Positions 1-5,298 of a stretch of 5,298 nt of DNA are shown piece by piece. Origin of the DNA: an uncultured Chthoniobacterales bacterium (lineage in GTDB: Bacteria > Verrucomicrobiota > Verrucomicrobiia > Chthoniobacterales > CAKUMP01); assembly GCA_934667795.1 (NCBI GenBank), contig CAKUMP010000178.1, forward strand, positions 1-5,298, in the 5' to 3' direction. Positions within the stretch are counted from its first letter, which is position 1. The number at the start of each line of letters is the position of its first letter. The notes below the pieces were generated by a model. That model was not told the DNA's origin. It did not search any database and saw nothing but the letters and a program-made list of their open reading frames with translations. Both the position numbers and the translations under genes were made by a program.

Positions 1-2031
1 ATAAGACGCTTCTCCTGTAATAATTTCAGGAAGGTAGCGGGAGGAAACATTGATTCGGCGGCTCGACCCTCTGTTCATTCGAAAAACCGGATAAGGATCA
101 GGATTAATAATATCTGCTCCGTTCTGGTAATGTCGCACCCCGTTCACCGTGTTATTGGTCACCATCGTCGGACGCCAGGGATCGACGTCCCGATAAACGG
201 CATGAACCTGCTCCAGCAGAGCCGGCTTTACCCCATTAATTTCAGGCTCGTCGGAAAGGTAATAAGCAATGACCTGAGGCTGGTCTTTATATTGTTCTGC
301 CAATGCACGGTATTTTTCACGATCCGCTTCGGTCAGTTCATTTTTTTCACGACTTTCCTGCGATGGAGATGGGCTATTGATTCCGGAAAAAATGCCCATT
401 TCTTTTAAATCCAATGTCCCTTGCAGGATTTCTTCCTGGGAGATCCCGCGTTCAATCACAGGAAAAAATACATTGATTTTCAAATCTTCAGGAAGGTTTT
501 TCTTCAGATCTCTCCATCGGCCATAATGATACCCATACGCCGGAAAAGGTTTTCCATCCCGATGGACCACTCCGCGTTCATCGATCCAGATTTCCCCTTC
601 GCGATACGGTAGTTTACGAATCGCTTCTTCCAGCGTTTTCCCGTCACCAAGTTCCACGCGCAAGGTGTAATTCCCATCCGGACACGCGGCAACTCCCGGG
701 ACTGTCACCTCCCATTGATGTTCGTCTATCTGTTTGATCTCTCCAGCAACCGGAGCAGTTTTTTCATCCTGAGAAATAAACGAAGCTTTTGGCTCAAACT
801 TTAATGTCGGGTCCAGTTGCAGGACCTTCGCTTTGAGTGTGTCAATTTTTTGTGTGGCAAAAATTGCATTTCGATACCCAGGGACGATCATGACAAGCTG
901 AGCATACTGGTAAAGGGGCAATTCATTTTCACGCAAAACCGCCCAGCGTGTGGCTGCATCTTTTCCGGAAGCCAGAGTATGCTGCAGTGCGCCTTCAAAA
1001 GGAAAAGGTTCATCACTTGTCAAGGTGGTAAGAACGGATTTACGGCCTCCGTCCTGAACCGTGAATTTCTGACTCTCCTGCAAGGCAGTGGATGAAGAGG
1101 CCTCGCTGTCCAGAGAGGTCGTAAAAACTACCTCTCTTGCTGCCCCCGTGTGGTTTTCCACTGTCACTTCCTGTTGCAGCACATGTTTTCCATCGCGATA
1201 CAGCACCAAAGCAGGAGCCGCACTCAATTCCCACCCAAATACCGCGCGTGCAAATTCCGGCAACTGCATTTTCCCAAATCCATGCGGCTGATCCACACTC
1301 AGCGGAGAAGGCGACCAGGAAGAAATTTCTATTTCATCCCCCTCTTTCCGTGGTGCGCGGTAACGCACTACCTGCAACCGCCAGGTATCCAGTGCAGGCT
1401 GGACTTTCAATTCATGCAACGGGATCGCAATTTCCGCCGTCCAGGCATCTGACAAATGTTGAACCATCGCTTGTGTTTGTGTCTCCCAATCCGCTCGAAC
1501 CAGCCCACCTTGCCCAAATTCTTTCCCGGCAACCACTCCTCGTGAAGTCACGGTGATAGAATAAAAATCCGCCTCATCGTCATTTGCCTGCAAATAAATT
1601 TCCAGACGGTCGTCGCGTCCCAACGGGGCTTTATTATGCTCCGCACTCGCAATCGTTTCTCCTGTCGGCTCCTCCAGGCGCGCTGCCAGATATAAATAGG
1701 TCCCATCCGTAGCGGCACGAAAAGCACTCCCAAAGCCAGGGACAGACAGTTTTTCCACGGAGTCATATTCATGATTCCAGCGCCCCGCATTTAAAAACCC
1801 CTTTTCCCATGGAATGGATGCATACACAGCCTTTTCGACATTCCCGTCTATTTTCACCGCTTCTTCCAGCAAGGGTAAATGAAACGTTCTTGGCGCACGG
1901 TCTGAAGCCGACTGCTCAGCCGCTTCTAATGGTAAAAAAGGTAATAGAAAACTCAAAGAAAGATAAATAGTGAATGGTTTCGTACAGTGATGGCGAAATG
2001 CCTGTGAAATAAAGGTAAGCTTTTGGGTCAT
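1..2031 (-). CDS. Secreted CBM9-like / TIM-barrel glycosidase-like protein (3' end outside window)
   Basis: An open frame of 677 codons reads from the ATG at 2031-2029 to base 1 with no stop, so the C-terminus is missing. Residues 1-38 form a signal peptide: a basic n-region (R13, H14, H15, K18), a hydrophobic core at about 20-35 and a likely cut near LEA/A at 36-38, so the product is exported. Residues ~54-257 fit a family 9 carbohydrate-binding (CBM9/DOMON-like) fold: VKIDGNVEKAVY, DGTYLYLAARLEEP, DDRLEIYLQA, WTAEIAIPLHEL and a closing HGFGKMQL. Residues ~265-470 look like beta-sandwich linker domains. From ~480 a barrel starts in the style of GH2/GH42-related proteins (VVHRDGKPFPAYGYHYGR), with YYLSDEPE at 591-598 offering acidic candidates D594/E595, and ADIINPDPYP at 639-648. 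It starts four bases after the pseudopilin stop with no Shine-Dalgarno, suggesting coupled translation. Likely role is extracellular or periplasmic polysaccharide attack. Substrate and exact GH family are not determinable here. Confidence 0.82.
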   Translation of the reverse strand, partial: MTQKLTFISQAFRHHCTKPFTIYLSLSFLLPFLPLEAAEQSASDRAPRTFHLPLLEEAVKIDGNVEKAVYASIPWEKGFLNAGRWNHEYDSVEKLSVPGFGSAFRAATDGTYLYLAARLEEPTGETIASAEHNKAPLGRDDRLEIYLQANDDEADFYSITVTSRGVVAGKEFGQGGLVRADWETQTQAMVQHLSDAWTAEIAIPLHELKVQPALDTWRLQVVRYRAPRKEGDEIEISSWSPSPLSVDQPHGFGKMQLPEFARAVFGWELSAAPALVLYRDGKHVLQQEVTVENHTGAAREVVFTTSLDSEASSSTALQESQKFTVQDGGRKSVLTTLTSDEPFPFEGALQHTLASGKDAATRWAVLRENELPLYQYAQLVMIVPGYRNAIFATQKIDTLKAKVLQLDPTLKFEPKASFISQDEKTAPVAGEIKQIDEHQWEVTVPGVAACPDGNYTLRVELGDGKTLEEAIRKLPYREGEIWIDERGVVHRDGKPFPAYGYHYGRWRDLKKNLPEDLKINVFFPVIERGISQEEILQGTLDLKEMGIFSGINSPSPSQESREKNELTEADREKYRALAEQYKDQPQVIAYYLSDEPEINGVKPALLEQVHAVYRDVDPWRPTMVTNNTVNGVRHYQNGADIINPDPYPVFRMNRGSSRRINVSSRYLPEIITGEASY

Positions 2032-2035
2032 AAAT

Positions 2036-2749
2036 TTATGGGGTCATAGGTGCTATAGGCGCTGGGTGAAAATTATCTTCTGCATCATAATAGGGCATCA
2101 CATAGTCGTTAAAACGGGCTTCCGCCACCGATTCAAGGTGTCCATCCAGAAAATAAAGATGGGCATGCCCATCATGCCGGGCAACCACTCCGCTTTCAGT
2201 CGCATTATCGAGTCGAAAAACCTGGGTTCTCTCTCCATCCGCATTTTTCCCTTTACCGCCACTATCCGCTAAAAGAAGAAATTGCGCAGGAGATTCCACA
2301 TTCACAACGGCTACCCGATAAAGATATTCTCCCGGTCTCAGATCACTGGAACGCACCCCTTGCGGATCAAATACGTTAATTCCATAAGTGCTCCAGTACC
2401 AGTTCACATGATCTATCGCAAAAGCGACAGGTGCAGAAGGACAACGCAAATGCTCCCTCTCTTTTTGATTTATTTCTATCGCAATCCTTCTCCCCCACAT
2501 TTTAACTTCCGGCGCTCCCCTGGCAAACACTTCCAGTACCTGGTCATTTTCCCCAATCAACATCAATACCTCCTGCCCTGCCTGACGTAAATGCGCAACA
2601 CAACGCGCTTTCTCCGCATTCGCCCGCCCACCTCTCATCACTGAAAACCCCAATGCCATCAAAACACTCACGATCAACACCACCACCATCAATTCCACTA
2701 ACGAAAACGCTGCCACACCATACCGGATTCTAGAGAAAGAAAATTTCAT
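2036..2749 (-). CDS. Type II secretion-like pseudopilin with H-x9-DG C-terminal motif
   Basis: A 237-residue protein with a class III prepilin leader. After basic residues (K2, R7, R9) comes GVAA/FSLVEL, with cleavage expected between A14 and F15 and the conserved glutamate E19 at mature position +5. A hydrophobic helix follows at about 15-36. The -1 residue is Ala rather than the usual Gly. The globular part has the pattern of PVC-type pseudopilins: KARCVAHLRQAGQEVL at 48-62, HLRCPSAP at 100-107 (C50 and C103), TYGIN at 121-125, LLLADSG at 158-164, and an exact H192-x9-D202-G203. Such proteins are thought to belong to secretion pseudopili, and in these phyla they often sit beside secreted glycosidases. 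It is the first gene of the operon with the CBM9/TIM-barrel gene. Only a weak AAG-like ribosome site precedes the ATG. That it helps export the downstream enzyme is inference. Confidence 0.9.
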   Translation of the reverse strand: MKFSFSRIRYGVAAFSLVELMVVVLIVSVLMALGFSVMRGGRANAEKARCVAHLRQAGQEVLMLIGENDQVLEVFARGAPEVKMWGRRIAIEINQKEREHLRCPSAPVAFAIDHVNWYWSTYGINVFDPQGVRSSDLRPGEYLYRVAVVNVESPAQFLLLADSGGKGKNADGERTQVFRLDNATESGVVARHDGHAHLYFLDGHLESVAEARFNDYVMPYYDAEDNFHPAPIAPMTP

Positions 2750-2755
2750 TCTTGA

Positions 2756-2778
2756 TCAAATGTATATTCAAATGTATA
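2756..2778. repeat. Tandem 11-bp direct repeat TCAAATGTATA (candidate operator)
   Basis: Perfect copies lie at 2756-2766 and 2768-2778, a 12-base period. They sit just upstream of the pseudopilin start and overlap the candidate -10 elements of both strands. A regulator bound here could block either promoter. A third TGTATA core is at 2813-2818. GntR-type proteins often bind inverted repeats, so direct repeats argue for caution in naming the binding protein. Confidence 0.5.
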
Positions 2779-2825
2779 GCTTATGCAAGATAAAAATAAA
2801 TCTCTGTATTTTTGTATATGCAAGT

Positions 2826-2867
2826 GATTCATTTTTCGTATCTTAAGAAAAACGGGATTCATTTTTT
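2826..2867. repeat. GATTCATTTTT repeat pair bracketing an inverted repeat
   Basis: GATTCATTTTT occurs at 2826-2836 and 2856-2866, 30 bases apart, the second copy running to the base before the regulator's ATG. Between them an inverted repeat TTTTTC (2832-2837) / GAAAAA (2847-2852) surrounds the palindrome TCTTAAGA (2841-2848). The position fits an autoregulatory site or a 5'-leader element of the regulator mRNA. AT-rich composition makes some chance repeats likely. Confidence 0.35.
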
Positions 2868-4004
2868 ATGAAAAAACCTCCGAAGCACAAATCGCGTTAT
2901 AAGCAGATAGCGGAAGCTATTTTTAAAGCATTTGAAGAAAACGGGAATCGACTTGATAAAACGCAAGTGGAATTGGCGGCTGAGTTTGGAGTGACACGGC
3001 TGACAATCCGGCGTGCGCTGGACTGGCTGGAAATGGAAGGGAAGCTATCACGGCTTTCAGGGCGACCTTATTTGCCCGCCTCTTCCAAAAAGAAGAAAAA
3101 GATCATTGGGTTTCCTGTGTGGGCGGACTCTTTGCTTTCGTTAGATATTTTAATGATGGAACAGCGTCTCATGTTGGCACGCTCTGTTCATCTGGAATTA
3201 GCGCAATTAGGGCACCAGTTGGATCTGCAATGTGTGGGGTCTGCGCGTCATCCGAATCTTTCAAAAATTGCGGCATTATGTCAGAAATGGGATGGGCTTA
3301 TTCTTGAGCCGCGAGAAGGAGAAACGCAATTTGCATCCGATCATCCATTTTCTCCCTTGATGGATCGTGCTGCCATTTTTGGTTTCCTTCAGAACCAGCA
3401 ATACAACTGTGTGATGCCAGATTATTACGGAGCAGTGCAACTTGCGGTTGATGAGTGCGCGCGTCTGGGGGCACGACGTATTCTTTATACAGGACGGGCA
3501 GAGGAAACGATCCCTCATCTTTTTGTACGTCTAGCTTCTGCCGAAACAGCAGTGGATCGTCATCGCGATATGGAACTTCTTTTTGCCAATGGGGGATTAC
3601 ACGCATTGGAAACATTCAGTAGCGTAAAGCGGTTTTTAATAGAAGGTGGGCAATGTGATGTCATTCTTGCGGAATCAAGTTATGCGACGCTCGGCACCCT
3701 CAGGGCTTTAATGGACTTACGCATTGCGGTTCCTGATCAGATCAGCCTGATCGGCCTTAGCATAAGTGCCTTTATGCCGTATCTTTCTCCGAAACCAACC
3801 GTCATTACAGGAGGACGTCATCAATTTGCCGCTGCCATTTCCAAAATGGCATTGATCCTCTCTAACCCGAACGCAAAACCGATTCCAAACATTCTTGTTC
3901 CCACCCATCTTATTGCAGGAGAAACGACGGGGCATCGTCAATCGCAAGCATCATCCAGCGCATCACTCCTTTCAGAAAAATTCCAGGAACAGTCCTTTCA
4001 ATAA
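2868..4004 (+). CDS. GntR-type transcriptional regulator with LacI/PBP1-like sensor domain
   Basis: A 378-residue cytoplasmic DNA-binding regulator. Residues ~8-70 form a GntR winged helix: RYKQIAEAIFKAFE helix 1, then the helix-turn-helix VELAAEFGVTRLTIRRAL (34-51), then a wing around GKLSRLSGRPYLP. A lysine-rich hinge (KKKKK, 74-78) leads to a LacI/ribose-binding-protein-like sensor at ~79-355, seen in YGAVQLAVDECARLGARRI (187-205), VILAESSYATLGTLRAL (265-281), IAVPDQISLIGLS (286-298) and the end signature LVPTHLIAGETT (343-354). A Ser/Gln-rich tail closes the protein. The ATG at 2868 is the only upstream option because an in-frame TAA lies at 2844-2846. The ribosome site is weak (CGGGA, 10 bases upstream). 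This architecture senses sugars or related ligands in known relatives. The divergent position suggests it controls the pseudopilin/CBM9 operon. Ligand, and whether it represses or activates, are unknown. Confidence 0.88.
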   Translation: MKKPPKHKSRYKQIAEAIFKAFEENGNRLDKTQVELAAEFGVTRLTIRRALDWLEMEGKLSRLSGRPYLPASSKKKKKIIGFPVWADSLLSLDILMMEQRLMLARSVHLELAQLGHQLDLQCVGSARHPNLSKIAALCQKWDGLILEPREGETQFASDHPFSPLMDRAAIFGFLQNQQYNCVMPDYYGAVQLAVDECARLGARRILYTGRAEETIPHLFVRLASAETAVDRHRDMELLFANGGLHALETFSSVKRFLIEGGQCDVILAESSYATLGTLRALMDLRIAVPDQISLIGLSISAFMPYLSPKPTVITGGRHQFAAAISKMALILSNPNAKPIPNILVPTHLIAGETTGHRQSQASSSASLLSEKFQEQSFQ

Positions 4005-4032
4005 ATTTCTCATCCTTTCAAGCAGGAGAAGT

Positions 4033-4059
4033 TTGACGCCTGTCTGTGTTGCTGATAAT
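4033..4059 (+). promoter_or_regulatory. Candidate promoter upstream of rimK
   Basis: TTGACG (4033-4038) and GATAAT (4054-4059) each match the sigma-70 consensus at 5 of 6 positions, but the 15-base spacer is shorter than the usual 16-18. Transcription would start around 4066-4068, essentially at the rimK ATG, giving a leaderless message. If it is not used, rimK is probably read from the regulator's promoter across the 63-base gap, in which no terminator is visible. Confidence 0.3.
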
Positions 4060-4067
4060 GGGAGCAG

Positions 4068-5249
4068 ATGAGGATAGCCATTTTATCAAGAATTACTCGA
4101 TTATACAGCACGCGACGCCTGCGCGAGGCGGCTCGCAGTCGTGGGCATCAGGTGGACGTTCTGGATACTTTGGGCTTCTCTATCCATGTAGAACCGGGGC
4201 ATCCTGAACTTTCTTACCGGGGAAAACGTTTAAAAAAATATGATGCAATTATCCCACGCATCAGCCCGGGGATCACGTATTATGGTCTGGCAGTTTTGCG
4301 TCAGTTTGAACAAATGGGCGTCTATAAACTCAACCCTGCAGCCGCAATCGCACGCTCCCGAGACAAACTCCAGGCGATGCAGATCTTGAGCCGACACCGG
4401 ATTGGCATGCCTCGCACCGCGTTTGTATGTCGCAAAGAAGATGTTCTTCCGGCAATTGAAGAAGTCGGCGGAGCGCCTGTTATTATTAAACTGCTGGAAG
4501 GCACCCAGGGCGTGGGCGTCATTCTCGCGGAAAATGTCAAAGTCGCCCAGGCCATTATCGAAACCCTCCAAAGCACGCGCCAGCATGTCCTGATTCAAAA
4601 ATTTGTGAAGGAAAGCAAAGGAATAGATGTGCGCGCATTTGTGGTGGGGAATCGAGTGGTGGCTGCGATGCGGCGCCGATCGGATTCGGACGATTTCCGC
4701 AGTAACATTCATTTGGGAGGAACCGGTGAAGCCATTCAGCTCGATCCGGAATATGAAAAAGCAGCCATCCGTGCCGCACAAATTCTGGGTCTGCGCATGG
4801 CCGGTGTCGATATGCTGGAAACGCATGATGGCCCGCAGGTTCTTGAAGTCAATTCTTCTCCGGGACTCGAAGGAATCGAAAATGCAACCGGAATCGATAT
4901 CGCTTCTGCCATTATCGAAGAAATTGAAAAGCACGTTCTCTTTCCGGAAATCGATTTACGTGAACGTCTCGCCCTAAGTGCCGGACACGGAATCGTGGAG
5001 CTTACGATTCATCAAGTCGATGAATTTGTGGATCGCTCATTAGCGGAAATCAATCTTTTTGCCAAACGTATCCGTGTCCTGACGATCCTGCGCGGCAATG
5101 ACACCATCCCCAATCCTACCGCAGAAACCATTATTCGCAACGGCGACACACTTGTCTGTTTCGGCGACCTTCTTGAGCTCCGAAACCTCATCCCCTCCCG
5201 CCTCCCCGGGAAAAAACTACGCAAAAAAAAGAGTCCTGCAAGGCGTTAA
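4068..5249 (+). CDS. rimK: RimK-type S6 alpha-L-glutamate ligase with C-terminal TrkA-C/RCK_C-like domain
   Basis: A 393-residue ATP-grasp ligase. RimK adds glutamates to the C-terminus of ribosomal protein S6 using ATP. Residues 1-290 match E. coli RimK (300 residues) so closely that key positions keep the same numbers: MRIAILSR start, DAIIPRISPGIT (59-70), RDK (98-100), K141, GTQGVGVILAE (145-155), D187, DFRSN (209-213) and the metal ligands D248, E260, N262, followed by SSPGLEGIE. At the adenine hinge E. coli has E178-Y179 and this protein K178-F179. Residues ~303-376 are extra and fit a TrkA-C/RCK_C domain (GIVELTIHQVDEFVDRSL, RVLTILRGNDTIPNP, IIRNGDTLVCFGD), a ligand-binding module of potassium transport regulators. 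A lysine/arginine tail ends the protein, encoded within the opposing 5S terminator. The ATG has GGGAG only three bases upstream, a tight spacing. The core call is firm; the function of the extension is inferred. Confidence 0.93.
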   Translation: MRIAILSRITRLYSTRRLREAARSRGHQVDVLDTLGFSIHVEPGHPELSYRGKRLKKYDAIIPRISPGITYYGLAVLRQFEQMGVYKLNPAAAIARSRDKLQAMQILSRHRIGMPRTAFVCRKEDVLPAIEEVGGAPVIIKLLEGTQGVGVILAENVKVAQAIIETLQSTRQHVLIQKFVKESKGIDVRAFVVGNRVVAAMRRRSDSDDFRSNIHLGGTGEAIQLDPEYEKAAIRAAQILGLRMAGVDMLETHDGPQVLEVNSSPGLEGIENATGIDIASAIIEEIEKHVLFPEIDLRERLALSAGHGIVELTIHQVDEFVDRSLAEINLFAKRIRVLTILRGNDTIPNPTAETIIRNGDTLVCFGDLLELRNLIPSRLPGKKLRKKKSPARR

Positions 5250-5263
5250 CCTTGTCAGGACTC
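5223..5263 (-). terminator. Intrinsic terminator of the rRNA operon, overlapping the rimK 3' end
   Basis: Read on the minus strand, a hairpin starts seven bases after the 5S 3' end. Arms 5263-5250 and 5243-5231 form 13 base pairs with a single bulged base (5255) and a 6-base loop (5244-5249), followed at once by eight T residues (5230-5223). This is a textbook Rho-independent terminator. On the plus strand the A-tract precedes the hairpin and no T-tract follows, so it should not terminate rimK by the same mechanism. The hairpin covers the last rimK codons and its stop codon. Confidence 0.92.
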
Positions 5264-5269
5264 ATAAAA

Positions 5270-5298
5270 CTGGCGGTGACCTACTCTCGCACAACCTA
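5270..5298 (-). rRNA. rrf: 5S ribosomal RNA, 3' end only
   Basis: The minus strand reads TGCGAGAGTAGGTCACCGCC plus AG, the conserved 3' end of bacterial 5S rRNA (E. coli has TGCGAGAGTAGGGAACTGCC). Only the last ~29 bases are in the window; the rest of the gene, and presumably 23S and 16S, lie to the right. The 3' boundary near 5270 is estimated to within a few bases from the helix-closing CCGCCAG. A strong terminator follows immediately, as expected for the last gene of an rRNA operon. Confidence 0.9.

Larger units (their letters stand above)
2750..2867. promoter_or_regulatory. Divergent control region between pseudopilin operon and regulator gene
   Basis: This 118-bp AT-rich gap lies between two divergent start codons and must hold the promoters of both. 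On the plus strand a candidate sigma-70 promoter is TTGATC (2752-2757), a 17-base spacer and TATAGC (2775-2780). On the minus strand TTGCAT (2788-2783) with TATACA (2766-2761) at 16-base spacing is a weak candidate. Both are 3-4/6 matches and tentative. The region also holds tandem TCAAATGTATA repeats, two TATGCAAG copies (2782-2789 and 2817-2824, 35 bases apart), the palindrome TTGATCAA (2752-2759) and two GATTCATTTTT copies. Such repeat density suggests operators, most likely for the adjacent GntR-type regulator. Confidence 0.65.

Noticed and set aside
130..1790. Several open frames of 60-140 codons on both strands under the large minus-strand gene
   Set aside because: All overlap the continuous 677-codon secreted protein frame, which has a signal peptide and recognisable domains. 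The short products are low-complexity or unrecognisable.
2066..2590. Plus-strand open frames opposite the pseudopilin gene
   Set aside because: The minus-strand protein has a clear prepilin leader and H-x9-DG motif; the opposite frames show no domain or ribosome site.
4005..4067. Terminator between the regulator gene and rimK
   Set aside because: No stem with a following T-tract is visible in the 63-base gap, so read-through from the regulator is possible.
4230..4934. A 234-codon open frame on the minus strand opposite rimK
   Set aside because: It lies wholly inside rimK, whose protein matches a known enzyme residue by residue. The antisense product shows no recognisable domain and no ribosome site; it is a codon-bias shadow.
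4068..5249. Assignment as LysX/ArgX-type or coenzyme F420/methanopterin glutamate ligase
   Set aside because: The N-terminal MRIAILSR, PRIS-GITYYG, DFRSN and SPGLEGIE segments and unchanged numbering follow E. coli RimK much more closely than those relatives.
5231..5263. Hairpin as the terminator of rimK
   Set aside because: On the plus strand the A-tract lies before the stem and there is no T-tract after it; the orientation fits the 5S operon instead.
1..5298. CRISPR array, insertion sequence, integrase site or tRNA
   Set aside because: No regularly spaced repeats, transposase-like frames, terminal inverted repeats or tRNA-like sequence were seen on either strand.

Overview
The window looks like chromosomal DNA of a Gram-negative-type bacterium of the PVC group (Verrucomicrobiota or Lentisphaerota, possibly Planctomycetota). 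The main clue is a type II-secretion-like pseudopilin with an H-x9-DG C-terminal motif. It sits between a GntR/LacI-type hybrid regulator and a large secreted CBM9/TIM-barrel protein, a combination I associate with those phyla. Base composition is moderate and no mobile element, CRISPR array or tRNA is visible. The phylum call is an inference from gene types, not a phylogenetic result.

Left half (1-2749, minus strand): a two-gene operon. The promoter-proximal gene encodes the pseudopilin (2036-2749). Four bases after its stop begins a very large open frame (2031 down to base 1, running off the window) with a signal peptide, a CBM9-like carbohydrate-binding domain and the first part of a glycosidase-type barrel containing a DEP motif.

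Middle (2750-4004): a 118-bp AT-rich divergent control region with tandem TCAAATGTATA repeats and other repeats separates the operon from a plus-strand regulator with a GntR-type winged helix and a LacI/periplasmic-binding-protein-like sensor. The simplest reading is local control: a sugar-sensing regulator governs itself and the divergent secreted carbohydrate-active operon.

Right part (4068-5298): rimK encodes a ribosomal protein S6-type glutamate ligase whose first ~290 residues align without visible gaps to the E. coli enzyme. It carries an extra ~100-residue C-terminal TrkA-C/RCK_C-like domain, which is the most unusual item here. It converges on the 3' end of a 5S rRNA gene at the right edge. 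The intrinsic terminator of that rRNA operon lies inside the last codons of rimK: its hairpin encodes the basic C-terminal tail and its loop holds the rimK stop codon.

Every stretch over 300 bases is accounted for by genes. The two non-coding gaps are 2750-2867 (divergent control region) and 4005-4067 (upstream of rimK).
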